Shown: positions 43,792 to 53,429, counted from the first letter of the stretch. The stretch is DNA of 64,000 nt from an uncultured Eubacteriales bacterium (GCA_951801675.1 CATONX010000007.1:38515-102514), one strand, 5' to 3'. The notes: generated from the letters alone by a model not told the origin. Made by a program: numbers and translations.

Positions 43792-44408
43792 AAGTAAAGC
43801 TCTGCGGCCTGAGCCGCATGGAAGACATCCGGTACGTAAACGAGTTTGTGCCCGACTATGTGGGCTTCGTTTTTGCCAAAAGCCGCCGGCAGGTAACGCC
43901 TGTACAGGCGGCGGCCCTGCGAAGGGCTTTGGCGGCTCCCATCCAGGCGGTGGGCGTTTTTGTCAACGAAGCGCCTGAAACGGTGGCCCGGATTGCAAGG
44001 GACGTTTTCCTAAACGCCGTACAGCTGCACGGGGACGAGGATGCGGCGTACATCGCCCGCCTGCGCGCGCTTTTGCCGCCGGGCACCAATCTGTGGAAGG
44101 CAGTGCGGGTGCAAAAGGAATCCGATCTGCAGCATGCCCAAAGCTATGGGGCGGATTTGATCTTATTCGACGCTTTTTCCAAGGACGCTTACGGCGGCAC
44201 CGGAAAAACCGCGGACTGGAGCCTGTTTGGGCGTGTTTCCCCGCCCAGGCCCTTTTTCCTGGCGGGAGGCCTACACGCAGGCAACCTCCGGGAAGCCGCC
44301 CGGCAAGTCCGTCCGGACGGGGTGGATCTATCCGGCGGAATCGAGACAAACGGGGTCAAGGACCGGGAAAAAATCAAACAGATTCTATCAATCATAAGAG
44401 GGGTTTGA
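43788..44408 (+). CDS. trpF: Phosphoribosylanthranilate isomerase
   Basis: A 206-residue TIM-barrel enzyme. The motifs are [12 protein letters not shown] (catalytic Cys), [55 protein letters not shown] and [15 protein letters not shown] with [15 protein letters not shown] (catalytic Asp in the FDAFS strand). ATG 43788 overlaps the trpC stop (ATGA) with GGGAGGGGCT upstream. Confidence 0.95.
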   Translation: MKVKLCGLSRMEDIRYVNEFVPDYVGFVFAKSRRQVTPVQAAALRRALAAPIQAVGVFVNEAPETVARIARDVFLNAVQLHGDEDAAYIARLRALLPPGTNLWKAVRVQKESDLQHAQSYGADLILFDAFSKDAYGGTGKTADWSLFGRVSPPRPFFLAGGLHAGNLREAARQVRPDGVDLSGGIETNGVKDREKIKQILSIIRGV

Positions 44409-44410
44409 CC

Positions 44411-45598
44411 ATGAATAAAATCGGAAGATTCGGCGAGTTCGGCGGGCAGTACGTCCCCGAAACCGTCATGGCCGCCGTGCAGGAGCTGCAGGCGGCATAC
44501 GACCACTACCGGGAGGACCCGGCCTTTTTAGAGGAGCTGCACACGTATTACCGGGACTATGCGGGCCGCCCCTCCATGCTGTACTACGCAGAGAAAATGA
44601 CCAAGGATCTAGGCGGCGCAGCGGTGTACATCAAGCGGGAGGATCTAAACCACACCGGCTCCCATAAGATCAACAACGTGCTCGGGCAGGCGCTGCTGGC
44701 AAAGAAAATGGGCAAGCGCCGCCTGATCGCGGAAACGGGCGCCGGTCAGCACGGGGTGGCCACCGCCACCGCGGCGGCGCTCTTCGGCATGGAATGCGAG
44801 GTGTTCATGGGCGAGGAGGATATGGAGCGCCAGTCTCTCAACGTGTACCGCATGGAGCTTCTGGGGGCGAAGGTCACCGGTGTGTCCAGCGGCACGCGCA
44901 CCTTAAAGGACGCCATCAACGAAGCCATGCGGGACTGGGCCACAAATGTAGAGCACACCTATTACCTGATCGGCTCGGTGATGGGCCCTCACCCCTACCC
45001 CACCATGGTCCGGGACTTTCAGAAGATCATCGGCGAGGAGACCAAACGGGAAATGCTCGAGAAAACCGGGAAGCTGCCTGACTGTGTGGTGGCCTGCGTA
45101 GGCGGCGGCTCCAACGCCATGGGCATGTTCTATGACTTTATCGGCGAGCCGTCGGTGCGGCTGGTGGGCGCGGAAGCGGCCGGCAAAGGGGTGGACACCG
45201 CCCTGCACGCCGCCACCATCACCAAGGGCTCCAAGGGAATTTTTCACGGAATGAAGTCCCTGTTTTTGCAAAACGAGGAGGGGCAGATCGACCCGGTTTA
45301 TTCCATTTCCGCCGGGCTCGACTATCCCGGCATCGGCCCGGAGCACGCCCATCTCTTTGAAACCGGCCGGGCGGACTATGTGGACATCACCGACGAGGAA
45401 GCGGTGAGCGCGTTCGAATACCTGTCGAAAACCGAGGGCATCATTCCGGCCATCGAGTCAGCCCATGCGGTGGCGGCGGCAAGAAAGCTCGCGCCGCAGA
45501 TGAGTAAGGATCAGAGCCTGGTCATCTGCCTGTCCGGTCGGGGAGATAAGGACGTTTATCAGGTAGCACGATACAGAGGGGTGACCATTCATGAATAG
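44411..45598 (+). CDS. trpB: Tryptophan synthase beta chain
   Basis: A 395-residue PLP enzyme that joins indole and serine. The motifs are [33 protein letters not shown] (PLP lysine in HK), [44 protein letters not shown] and [12 protein letters not shown]. The start is ATG 44411 after AAGAGGGGTTTGACC; the open frame extends far upstream over trpF but is not coding there. It overlaps trpA by eight bases. Confidence 0.97.
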   Translation: MNKIGRFGEFGGQYVPETVMAAVQELQAAYDHYREDPAFLEELHTYYRDYAGRPSMLYYAEKMTKDLGGAAVYIKREDLNHTGSHKINNVLGQALLAKKMGKRRLIAETGAGQHGVATATAAALFGMECEVFMGEEDMERQSLNVYRMELLGAKVTGVSSGTRTLKDAINEAMRDWATNVEHTYYLIGSVMGPHPYPTMVRDFQKIIGEETKREMLEKTGKLPDCVVACVGGGSNAMGMFYDFIGEPSVRLVGAEAAGKGVDTALHAATITKGSKGIFHGMKSLFLQNEEGQIDPVYSISAGLDYPGIGPEHAHLFETGRADYVDITDEEAVSAFEYLSKTEGIIPAIESAHAVAAARKLAPQMSKDQSLVICLSGRGDKDVYQVARYRGVTIHE

Positions 45599-46388
45599 AA
45601 TCGACCAAAAATTCGCAGAGCTCAAAAAGCAGGGGCGCAAGGCCCTCATCACCTTTATCACCGCCGGGGACCCGACCCTTTCGGTGACAGAAGAAGCGGT
45701 CCTGGCGATGGACCGGGCGGGGGCGGACCTGATCGAACTGGGCGTTCCCTTCTCCGACCCGGTGGCGGAAGGCCCGGTCATCCAGGAGGCATCCCAGCGG
45801 GCGCTGGCGGCGGGGACGACGCTAGTGGCCATTTTCGACTTGGTCAAGCGTCTGCGCCAAACGACCCAGAAGCCGCTCCTGCTCATGCTTTATTTAAACA
45901 GCATCTATCGGTTCGGCAAGGAGCGGTTTTTCTCTCTGTGCGAGCAGTGCGGGGTGGATGGGGTCATCGTCCCCGATATGCCCTATGAGGAAAAGGACGA
46001 GATCGAAGGCGTGGCCGAAGCGCACGGGGTCTATTCCATCCGCCTAGTGGCCCCCACCTCCCACGAACGGGCGGCCAAAATCGCAAAAGGTGCCAAGGGC
46101 TTTCTTTACTGCGTGTCCTCCACCGGGGTTACCGGGATGCGTTCTGGCTTTTCTACCGACTTTGACGCGTTCTTCGGCCAAATCCGGCCCTACGCCACCA
46201 TTCCCTGTGCCGTGGGCTTCGGCATTTCCGGGCCGGAACAGGCCAGAGACATGCAGCGCTACTGCGACGGGGTGATCGTGGGCAGCGCCGTCGTCAAGGT
46301 GATCGCCGAGCATGGGGAATCCTCTGCCAGCCCGGTGTATGACTTTGTTCGTTCCCTGCGGGAGGGAATGGACGAAGCCACTAAATGA
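45591..46388 (+). CDS. trpA: Tryptophan synthase alpha chain
   Basis: A 265-residue TIM-barrel lyase that releases indole to TrpB. The motifs are [40 protein letters not shown] (catalytic Glu/Asp), [27 protein letters not shown] (catalytic Asp), [15 protein letters not shown] and [13 protein letters not shown]. It is the last gene of the operon and a perfect terminator follows. Confidence 0.97.
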   Translation: MNRIDQKFAELKKQGRKALITFITAGDPTLSVTEEAVLAMDRAGADLIELGVPFSDPVAEGPVIQEASQRALAAGTTLVAIFDLVKRLRQTTQKPLLLMLYLNSIYRFGKERFFSLCEQCGVDGVIVPDMPYEEKDEIEGVAEAHGVYSIRLVAPTSHERAAKIAKGAKGFLYCVSSTGVTGMRSGFSTDFDAFFGQIRPYATIPCAVGFGISGPEQARDMQRYCDGVIVGSAVVKVIAEHGESSASPVYDFVRSLREGMDEATK

Positions 46389-46402
46389 ATTCGATTGTAT
46401 AT

Positions 46403-46447
46403 AAAGGAAGAGACATGCGGGCCTAAGGCCGCATGTCTCTTCCTTTT
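46403..46447 (+). terminator. trp operon terminator
   Basis: AAAGGAAGAGACATGCGG / CCGCATGTCTCTTCCTTT, perfect 18-bp stem with an 8-base loop and TT. The 265 bases that follow, up to 46712, hold nothing I recognise. Confidence 0.92.
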
Positions 46448-46712
46448 TCGATTACAAAAGCCATCTGCAGAGGGATTATGCAAGGAAAGCTTTCATAAAA
46501 ACGACAATCCGCCGATTCGGGGCTAAGGGAACAACCACGAAAATGAAACCGATTTCCGTGCATTCTTAAGACGCCGGCCGCTCCTTTTCCCGTATCAAGT
46601 TAAAACCACTGGCATAGCCGACGGTTATGACTGTACACGCGCAAACGCTTCTTTCTCCAGTGTAGTAAGGAGCAGATGCCTCCTTCTCTCGCATTCGAAA
46701 AGGTATCGTCTC

Positions 46713-47075
46713 TTACGCCTTCTCCGGCACGATTTCGATCCAGTAGCCGTCCGGGTCGGCAATGAAATAGATTCCCATGGAAGGGTTTTCGTAGCAGATC
46801 ACGCCCATGTTCTCATGGCGGCTGTGCAGCTCCTCATACTGGTCGGTGGTAAAAGCCAGGTGGTATTCCTTTTCGCCCAGGTCGTAAGGCTTCTCCCGAT
46901 CCTTAAGCCAGGTAAGCTCCAGGGAAAAGGGGCTTTTCCCGTCACCCAGGAACACGATGCGAAAGTCCTCCTCCACATGCTCGCGAACCTGATGCAGATC
47001 CAACGCATCTGCATAAAACCGCAGGGATTTCTCCAGGTCGAGTACATTGAAGTTCACATGGTCAAACCGAATCAT
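46713..47075 (-). CDS. VOC-family (glyoxalase-like) protein
   Basis: A 120-residue protein with two beta-alpha-beta-beta-beta modules: FDHVNFNVLDLEKSLRFYADAL, SLELTW, EYHLAFTTDQYEELHSRH and IYFIADPDGYWIEIVPEK. His in FDHVN, Glu in SLELTW, His in YHLAF and Glu in WIEIVP match the four metal ligands of lactoylglutathione lyase (GloA), so a metal-dependent lyase or related activity is plausible. ATG 47075 follows AAAGGAGACCGTT. It stands alone. Confidence 0.85.
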   Translation of the reverse strand: MIRFDHVNFNVLDLEKSLRFYADALDLHQVREHVEEDFRIVFLGDGKSPFSLELTWLKDREKPYDLGEKEYHLAFTTDQYEELHSRHENMGVICYENPSMGIYFIADPDGYWIEIVPEKA

Positions 47076-47136
47076 AACGGTCTCCTTTCTGTTTTACCTG
47101 ATAAAAGCTTGTCCGATTCCATCCATACGCCGCCGT

Positions 47137-47805
47137 TTATTTATTGGGCAGAACGTAAAACAGGATGGAGAAGAAATGCAGAACACTTCCCGCCAGCACG
47201 AACAGGTGCCACACCGAATGCATGTATTTGATCTTTTTCCCCAGCCCGTAGAGCACCGCGCCTACCGTGTAGCACACGCCGCCTACGATCATCAACGTAA
47301 GCCCCGGACCGGAAAACACTTCAATGAGCGGCACAAACGCCACTACCACCGACCAGCCCATGCACAAATAAAAGATCATGGAGATCACCTTAAACCGGTG
47401 CATGTCCACCGCGTTTAAGACGATGCCGCCGATGGCAGCCGCCCACACCACGCCAAAGAGCACCCATCCCCACGCTCCTTCCCGCCGCAGCGTCACCAGA
47501 GTATAGGGCGTATAGGTCCCGGCGATGAGCAGGAAGATGGAGCAATGGTCGATGATCTGAAAGACGCGTTTGGCCTTTTCGATGCGAAGGGCATGGTAGA
47601 TGGTGGACATGACATAAAGCAAAAGAAGCATGGCCCCATAGATGCTGCAGCTGACGATGCTCCATACGTCTCCGTAAAAGGCGGACCACACGATCATGAT
47701 GGGCAGGGCCGCCAGCGCCAAAAGCGCGCCGACCCCGTGGGAAATGGCATTGAACCGCTCTTCCCCTTTGGTGTAGGTGGGAAGAGGCTTGAGAATGCGA
47801 GACAT
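47137..47805 (-). CDS. Hemolysin III / PAQR family membrane protein
   Basis: A 222-residue protein with seven predicted membrane helices. Conserved family residues are seen: ERFNAISHGVGALL, the S-x3-H in MSTIYHAL, the Asp in IDHCSIFLLIAGTYTPY, and HxxxH in MHSVWHLFVLAGSVLHF. In the PAQR superfamily these His/Asp bind zinc and suggest hydrolase activity. Bacterial members are linked to membrane lipid homeostasis; haemolytic activity is doubtful. Twenty bases separate it from the radical SAM gene upstream. Confidence 0.9.
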   Translation of the reverse strand: MSRILKPLPTYTKGEERFNAISHGVGALLALAALPIMIVWSAFYGDVWSIVSCSIYGAMLLLLYVMSTIYHALRIEKAKRVFQIIDHCSIFLLIAGTYTPYTLVTLRREGAWGWVLFGVVWAAAIGGIVLNAVDMHRFKVISMIFYLCMGWSVVVAFVPLIEVFSGPGLTLMIVGGVCYTVGAVLYGLGKKIKYMHSVWHLFVLAGSVLHFFSILFYVLPNK

Positions 47806-47825
47806 GGCTTGTCCCTTCTTTCGGT

Positions 47826-48737
47826 TTATTTTCGTTCCCGCACCTCTCCCGGCACGCCGGTCAGGTCAAAGGCGGGGATGAACTTAGCGGCGGCGGACGC
47901 CCGCTCCTGCACGAACCCGTTTTCCAGCCCCAGGGCGAACAGCCGGTCGAGCACCTTGTCGTACTCCCGCTTCGTCACCTTGCGGGAAAGCTCCGGGTAC
48001 CGGTCCGCCCGCCCGCAGGGGGTATACTGGCACATAAGGCTCACATAGGTTCCCTTGGGCAGCTCGGCCTTGATCCATTCGAGCACCCGGATGGAATCCT
48101 TGGTGTGCCCCGGCAGCATAAGGTGGCGCACGATCAGGCCCTTTTTCATCAGCCCGTCCTCTCCGAGCTGCACAGAACCCGCCTGCCTCGCCATCTCCAA
48201 AATGGCCTTGGAGGCAACCGCAAAATAGTCTGGCGCGGCGGAATACCGGGCAGACGCATCCTGGTCCACATATTTGAGATCGGGCAGGTAGATGTCCACC
48301 ATGCCTTCCAAGGTGCGCAGGGTCTCGGGCAGCTCATACCCGCCGCAGTTATAGACCACCGGCACGGCCGGCTTGTACCGGGCGAGAACCTCTCGGATCA
48401 CATGGGTAAAATGGGTGGGGGTGACCAGGTTGAGGTTGTGAACCCCTTGTTTGACTAAGCCTTCTAAGCAGGCGGCAAGCTCCTCTAGGGTGAGCGTCTT
48501 GCCGAAGCCGCCGGCGGAAATCTCCGTGTTCTGGCAAAAGCAGCACTGGAGCACACAGCCGGAGAAAAAGACCGCGCCCGATCCTTTTGTTCCGCTTAAA
48601 ACTGGCTCCTCCCAGAAATGAGGAGCCGCCCGGGCCACCACCGGCAGGGCGGGCATGCTGCAAAAACCCTCGCCGGCCGTGGCGGTGCGCAAAGCACAGC
48701 ACTTTCTCGGGCACTGCTCACAGAAAAACGCTTCCAT
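47826..48737 (-). CDS. Radical SAM protein (PFL-activase-like, YccO/PflX type)
   Basis: A 303-residue protein. An N-terminal Cys-rich zone (FFCEQCPRKCCALRTATAGEGFCSM) precedes the radical SAM loop FSGCVLQCCFCQN (C-x3-C-x2-C). Then come NLNLVTPTHFTHVI, VYNCGGYELPETL and VDIYLPDLKYVDQDASARY, which place it with uncharacterised PflX-like activating enzymes. It could make a glycyl radical in a partner or modify another target, but no glycyl-radical enzyme lies nearby. Its ATG abuts the stop of the symporter gene (TAAATG). Confidence 0.85.
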   Translation of the reverse strand: MEAFFCEQCPRKCCALRTATAGEGFCSMPALPVVARAAPHFWEEPVLSGTKGSGAVFFSGCVLQCCFCQNTEISAGGFGKTLTLEELAACLEGLVKQGVHNLNLVTPTHFTHVIREVLARYKPAVPVVYNCGGYELPETLRTLEGMVDIYLPDLKYVDQDASARYSAAPDYFAVASKAILEMARQAGSVQLGEDGLMKKGLIVRHLMLPGHTKDSIRVLEWIKAELPKGTYVSLMCQYTPCGRADRYPELSRKVTKREYDKVLDRLFALGLENGFVQERASAAAKFIPAFDLTGVPGEVRERK

Positions 48738-50144
48738 TTATCTTCGCATCCTTTGCTTCTTTTGTCCCCGTTTCTGAGCGGCCAAGGCCCTTCGCCCGGG
48801 AAACTCTTCCTTTGTCAGCTTAAATACCATCCCGCTCAACGCAAACAGGCCGATGAGGTTTGGAATCGCCATCAGGCCGTTTAACGTATCCGACAGATCC
48901 CATACCAGCGTCAGCTCCAGCACGGCGCCCACCGCCGTCATCAGCACGTACACCACCTTGTAGGGCATCAAAAACTTCGAGCCGAACAGGTACTCCCCGC
49001 ACCGTTCCCCGTAATAGGACCAGCCGATGATGGTGGCGAAAGCGAAGAAAATGATGGACACGGCGAGAAACGCCCCGCCGAAGGGGCCGAACACGCTCTC
49101 AAAGGTTTTCTGGGTCAGGGTCACGCCGGTGATCTCCGGGTTTTCCCACAGCCCGCAGGACAGCACCGCCACCGCCGTGATGGTGCAGACCACCAGCGTA
49201 TCGGCAAACACCTCGAAGGCTCCCCAAAGTCCCTGCCGGGCCGGATGAGGGGTGTCCGCCGCCGCGTGGACGATGGACGCGCTGCCAAGGCCCGCTTCGT
49301 TGGAAAAGACGCCCTTGGAGATGCCCACCTGGATGGCCCGGGCCATGGCGCTGCCTGCTATTCCCCCGGCCAGCGGCTCAAAGGCAAAGGCGCCGGAAAA
49401 AATGGCGCCGAATGCATCCGGCACGGCCTTATAATGCACCACGATCACCGCGCCCGCGCCCACAATATAGAGAATCGCCATAAAGGGCACGATCTTTTCG
49501 GTCACTCCGGCGATGCGCTTGATGCCGCCGATGATGACGAGACCGGTGATGATGGCGATCACCGCGCCGGTCACGGCAGTGGGGACACCGAAGACGTTTT
49601 GCGAATAGGAGGAGATGGCGTTTGCCTGGGTCATGTTGCCGATGCCGAAGGAGGCGCAGACCCCAAAGACCGCGAAAGCCCCGGCCAAGAACTTGGAATG
49701 CAGCCCGTTTTTGAGATAGTACATAGGGCCGCCCACCCATTCGCCCCGGCCGTTTCGTTCCCGGTAATGGACCGCAAGCACCACTTCCGCGTACTTGGTC
49801 ATCATCCCGAAAAAGGCGGACACCCACATCCAGAAGACCGCGCCCGGGCCGCCGATGGTGATGGCGGTGGCCACCCCTACGATGTTGCCCACGCCGAGCG
49901 TTCCCGCCAGCGCGGCCGACACCGCCTGAAACGGCGAAATGGCTCCCGCGTCCCGGTCCTTTTTGCGTTTAAAAACGCTGCCTAAGGTGCCGCAGATGGC
50001 GCCGATTTTGCGCACCTGAAAAAAACGCGTCCCGACGGTAAACCAAATGCCGGCCCCCACCAGGATGCAGATCATCACCGGCCCCCACACAAAAGAGTGG
50101 ACCGCGCTGTTAACTTGTTCGATCCATTGTTCCAACCCGTCCAA
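48738..50144 (-). CDS. Sodium:alanine symporter (AGCS family)
   Basis: A 468-residue membrane protein with about eleven helices. The AGCS signatures are FQAVSAALAGTLGVGNIVGVATAITIGGPGAVFWMWV, EWVGGPMYYLKNGL, GISKGVFSNEAGLGSASIVHAAA and ATIIGWSYYGERC. It takes up alanine or glycine with Na+. TTG 50144 is preferred because GGAGGT lies seven bases upstream; GTG 50153 would put that site next to the codon. Confidence 0.93.
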   Translation of the reverse strand: MDGLEQWIEQVNSAVHSFVWGPVMICILVGAGIWFTVGTRFFQVRKIGAICGTLGSVFKRKKDRDAGAISPFQAVSAALAGTLGVGNIVGVATAITIGGPGAVFWMWVSAFFGMMTKYAEVVLAVHYRERNGRGEWVGGPMYYLKNGLHSKFLAGAFAVFGVCASFGIGNMTQANAISSYSQNVFGVPTAVTGAVIAIITGLVIIGGIKRIAGVTEKIVPFMAILYIVGAGAVIVVHYKAVPDAFGAIFSGAFAFEPLAGGIAGSAMARAIQVGISKGVFSNEAGLGSASIVHAAADTPHPARQGLWGAFEVFADTLVVCTITAVAVLSCGLWENPEITGVTLTQKTFESVFGPFGGAFLAVSIIFFAFATIIGWSYYGERCGEYLFGSKFLMPYKVVYVLMTAVGAVLELTLVWDLSDTLNGLMAIPNLIGLFALSGMVFKLTKEEFPGRRALAAQKRGQKKQRMRR

Positions 50145-50256
50145 TGGCGACACCTCCGCACCGGATTCTTATCCAATCTATATGCCGTCTTGGGCGGCGA
50201 ATATCCGGGAAAATCGGACATTCGCCATGATTTTGTCCGAAGGAGAGACAAAAAGG

Positions 50257-50293
50257 CCGCGCGGCGGACCGTTTCGCGCCGTCTGCCGCGCGG
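50257..50293 (-). terminator. Terminator of the exonuclease gene
   Basis: CCGCGCGGCGGAC / GTCTGCCGCGCGG, 13-bp stem with one G-U and an 11-base loop. The minus strand continues CCTTTTTGTC. Confidence 0.8.
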
Positions 50294-50318
50294 TCAAACC
50301 CGGGCTTTCTCTTCCCGC

Positions 50319-51200
50319 TTATTCCTTTGCCATGACCTTTTCCGGCTGTGCCTCCGGGGGCAGCTTTTCCTCTATGATCCGCTTGGTCACCACCCCGTCA
50401 AACTCCTGCTTAAACTGCAGCCGGGCGGTATATTCCTTCTGGCAGCTGCGGCAGACAAACGAGGCCTTGAAAAACCGGCCCCGGAAGGTCCATTTCCCCT
50501 TGCGGCGCATGCGCTTTTGGCAGGCGGGGCAGCGCACCACCAGCTCCTGGCGCTCGATGAGGGGGGACTGGATGTCGCTGATAACCTTGTTTTTAAAGGT
50601 CAGCCGCCGGTAAAACTCTTCGGTCAGGGCGTTTCGGATAAAGGGAGCGAGCCGTTTTTCGTCATAGAGCCGGTCAAACACCTTTGCAGACAGGCGGCTG
50701 TCGTCCAGTGCCCGGTGAAGGCTGTCCTCGTCCACGGGGATTTCCAGCATCTGAGCCGCCTTTAAAAGCCCTAAATGGTTGCCGCCGCCCATCTGCATCT
50801 CGCTCTGGCAATACTTTTGCAGGTCGGCGTACTGGCTTAAAAACCGGATCCGGCCGGTCCCGTAATAAAAGCGGAAGTTTTCAATGAGCACCAGCAAATC
50901 GGTGTTTCCCCAGGTCATCACCACGTTTTCTCTGCCGCCCACCCACCGGCCGAACCGCTCCATAGCCCGGCAGAAGGTGGTGCCGTTTTTGAGCTCCTGA
51001 TCGGTGATGCTGGTCAGATCGCTGACCAAGCTCGTGAGCTTTCCGCTGACCCGGGGGCGGATCAGGGCTTTGAATTCGTCGGCAACGACGCGGTTCTCCT
51101 TCAGGCGCACCGCGCCGATCTCAATGATTTCATTGAAGTATTTTCCCGTGCGCTTGGACCACGCCCCGTTCCACTCCAAATCCAAAATAATATATTCCAT
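50319..51200 (-). CDS. DEDDh 3'-5' exonuclease with C-terminal zinc ribbon
   Basis: A 293-residue protein. ExoI comes first: EYIILDLEWNGAW with Asp7 and Glu9. Exo II is near MTWGNTDLLVLIENF, and Exo III is SLHRALDDSRLSAKVF (His and Asp). A C-terminal zinc ribbon follows, with VRCPACQKR and FVCRSCQKE. This resembles KapD-type exonucleases of Firmicutes plus an extra metal-binding tail. The substrate may be RNA or DNA. ATG 51200 follows TTGGAGAGAGATGG; the longer start has no site. It runs 42 bases after the ThuA-SDR gene and is probably cotranscribed with it. Confidence 0.85.
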   Translation of the reverse strand: MEYIILDLEWNGAWSKRTGKYFNEIIEIGAVRLKENRVVADEFKALIRPRVSGKLTSLVSDLTSITDQELKNGTTFCRAMERFGRWVGGRENVVMTWGNTDLLVLIENFRFYYGTGRIRFLSQYADLQKYCQSEMQMGGGNHLGLLKAAQMLEIPVDEDSLHRALDDSRLSAKVFDRLYDEKRLAPFIRNALTEEFYRRLTFKNKVISDIQSPLIERQELVVRCPACQKRMRRKGKWTFRGRFFKASFVCRSCQKEYTARLQFKQEFDGVVTKRIIEEKLPPEAQPEKVMAKE

Positions 51201-51242
51201 CCATCTCTCTCCAAACTCCGCGGACATCCGCGGCAACGGCGT

Positions 51243-52583
51243 TTACCAGGGGTATTCCCTGCCGTCGAAACTGTGTAACGTGAGGGTATCCTCATCGGGA
51301 AGGTCAAAGAGAAAATAGCCGAGGGCCAGCTTCGCCCCTTCCTCCGGCTCTAAGTCCGCCGCCAGGTTCTTTTCTCCCAGCATATAGGTACGCAGATACC
51401 CCGGATGGTAGAGCCGGAAGGTGTATCCCTTGGGGCGCAAGCAATGAAACCATATCTGCACGCCCATGTTCACCGCCGCTTTGGACATGCTGTAGCCGAA
51501 GGCATTCTGCCGCCAGCAGGCCCCGATGCTCCCCGCTTCGGAGGATACCACGCAAATCCGCCTGCATCCGCTTTTCTCCATCAGCGGGGCAAACGCCTCG
51601 ATGAGCAGGACCGGCCCTAAGGCGTTGACCTGATAGTCGCGCAGCATCTCGTCGGGATGAAGGCCCTTTTCATAAGAATCGTCCTCGTAGCGGCTGTATA
51701 TGCCGGCGTTGCTGATGAGCAAGTCCAGCGTTCCTGCGGTATGGGCGGTGAACGCCTTCGCCGCTTGCAGGCTTTCCGGGCTGGTCACGTCTAAAGGCGT
51801 CACCCAGAGCCGGCCCTCAAATTCTTTTGAAAGCTTCGGCAGAAACGAAGCCTTTGGATCGTATTCCCCCGCGATCACCTGCCAGTTATGCCGCAAAAGG
51901 GCTTCGGTCAGGCTAAAGCCCAGGCCCCGTCCGGCGCCGGTTACCAGCGCCGTGCCCACCGGCTTCGTGCAAAACCGGACGGCGTTTTCAAGGAGCCTTG
52001 CAAAGGCGGGGACTTTCCAGGACTTCGGGTTATGAGCCGGGGTAATACAGCACACCCGTCCAAACCCTACCCGTTTGGTCCACACCGCAGGCTGGCTGCC
52101 GTGCTCGCTTTCCAGAGTGGCGTGAATCTTCACCTGTGGGTCCGAGAGGCGCATGGTGTAAAACTCGTCGGTGACGGTAAACGGGGAAACGCCGGCGGTC
52201 AGCTCGTCCTCCCCGCAAGGGGTCAGCGTCACCGGACACTGCTGGGGATGGGTCAAAAACACGCCGCCCAACAGCCGTTCCATGCGCTCATTTTCGTCAT
52301 AGCAAGTACCCGAATGGACCGCAAGCAGCCCGCCGCCTTCCCTGACATAGGTTTCCAGCGCGTCCAGGCTCTCCTCGGTCAGCCAGGGCCGCTCGTCTTC
52401 CATAGACCGCTGGTCCGACTTGGAGAGCAGCACCAGCTCATAGGACGCAAGCCCCTCAGCGGTGAGCCCTTGTCCATTCTCGCAAAACACAAAGGAAACC
52501 CCGTCCCCTTCCAGGGGCTGCAGCCCCTCGCGGACGGTTTCTCCCGCGTGATAGGTATCGTCGCAAAGTACAAGGATGCGCAT
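51243..52583 (-). CDS. ThuA-like domain fused to a short-chain dehydrogenase
   Basis: A 446-residue protein with two domains. Residues about 1-204 are a ThuA/class I amidotransferase-like fold (MRILVLCDDTYHAGETVREG, YVREGGGLLAVHSGTCYD, DEFYTMRL, PAVWTKRVGFGRVCCITPAHN). From about residue 206 a classical SDR begins, with TGAGRGLG at 215-222, NAG at 292-294, a Ser in CVVSSEAGSIG and YSMSK at 364-368. ThuA proteins act on sugars or sugar-derived ketones; the SDR could reduce or oxidise the same compound. The frame is continuous, so it is a true fusion. ATG 52583 follows GGAAGGATTCTG. Function unknown. Confidence 0.85.
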   Translation of the reverse strand: MRILVLCDDTYHAGETVREGLQPLEGDGVSFVFCENGQGLTAEGLASYELVLLSKSDQRSMEDERPWLTEESLDALETYVREGGGLLAVHSGTCYDENERMERLLGGVFLTHPQQCPVTLTPCGEDELTAGVSPFTVTDEFYTMRLSDPQVKIHATLESEHGSQPAVWTKRVGFGRVCCITPAHNPKSWKVPAFARLLENAVRFCTKPVGTALVTGAGRGLGFSLTEALLRHNWQVIAGEYDPKASFLPKLSKEFEGRLWVTPLDVTSPESLQAAKAFTAHTAGTLDLLISNAGIYSRYEDDSYEKGLHPDEMLRDYQVNALGPVLLIEAFAPLMEKSGCRRICVVSSEAGSIGACWRQNAFGYSMSKAAVNMGVQIWFHCLRPKGYTFRLYHPGYLRTYMLGEKNLAADLEPEEGAKLALGYFLFDLPDEDTLTLHSFDGREYPW

Positions 52584-52731
52584 CAGAATCCTTCCTTTTC
52601 CCTCAATTGGTCTTATTTTATCACCTCGGCGGTCCCAAGGCAATCCTTTTCCGTCTGCGCGTTGGGAAGACCCAGTTTTTCCAGCCTGCTCCTTCTTTAA
52701 AAATTCACAGTTTTTTCACAGACAAGCAATA

Positions 52732-52806
52732 TTAAATGCTCGTTCAATATTGACACCATTCCTTCCCAGTGGTATCATAGAGGCGGAAAAATGAACGCTT
52801 GTTTAA
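52732..52806. promoter_or_regulatory. Promoter and two inverted operator copies for the TetR gene
   Basis: TTGACA (52750-52755), 17-base spacer, TATCAT (52773-52778). Flanking it are TTAAATGCTCGTTCA at 52732-52746, whose complement reads TGAACG-N4-TTTAA, and TGAACGCTTGTTTAA at 52792-52806. The two copies share TGAACG-N4-TTTAA in opposite orientation, one before the -35 and one after the -10, as expected for TetR autorepression. Confidence 0.65.
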
Positions 52807-52838
52807 CTTTCGAATCTACTTTGCCGGAGGTGAATTCT

Positions 52839-53417
52839 ATGCAGGTGCAAAAGGACGATGTGCGCAATAAAATCATTGCCGCCGCCACACAGGAGTTTCT
52901 AAACGCCGGTTACCAGCAGTCGTCCATGCGAAACATCGCCGCCCAGGCTGGCATTACGGTGGGCAACGTCTACGCTTATTTCGGCGGAAAGGACGCGCTT
53001 TTCGAGAGCATCATCTCGCCGGTGTGGCAGTCTCTCAACCGGCTGATTTCCATCCCGGTGGACACCCAGGACCTGATGACCCTCCCCACCCTCAATCAGA
53101 TCACCGACCTGATTACCGAAACCTTCCTGGAAAACCGGTCCCAGTTTCTGATTTTGATGAACAAAAGCGCGGGCAGCCCCTATAAGAACGCTAGGGCAGA
53201 GCTGTCGGCCCTGGTAAGCGGGCGGCTTTCCCGGGATATCCTTCCCCATTGCGACCCGCTTTTAGCCGACGCCATGGCAGGCGCCATTCTGGAAGGGATT
53301 TTCACGGTGTTTAACCGGTACGGCGAAGACGCAAACCGCCTTCGCGTGCTGATCAGTGAACTTCTGGCCTTGCTGCTGGGAAGCATTCCCTGCAAGTACC
53401 CGCCCAAACACGAATAG
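52839..53417 (+). CDS. TetR-family transcriptional regulator
   Basis: A 192-residue regulator. The N-terminal HTH is VRNKIIAAATQEFLNAGYQQSSMRNIAAQAGITVGNVYAYFGGKDALFE, the standard TetR signature. The C-terminal helical part is variable and would bind a ligand. ATG 52839 is set by CCGGAGGTGAATTCT. It precedes the MMPL exporter by 12 bases and likely represses its own operon via the twin sites at 52732-52806. Confidence 0.93.
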   Translation: MQVQKDDVRNKIIAAATQEFLNAGYQQSSMRNIAAQAGITVGNVYAYFGGKDALFESIISPVWQSLNRLISIPVDTQDLMTLPTLNQITDLITETFLENRSQFLILMNKSAGSPYKNARAELSALVSGRLSRDILPHCDPLLADAMAGAILEGIFTVFNRYGEDANRLRVLISELLALLLGSIPCKYPPKHE

Positions 53418-53429
53418 GAGGTGGTCTGA

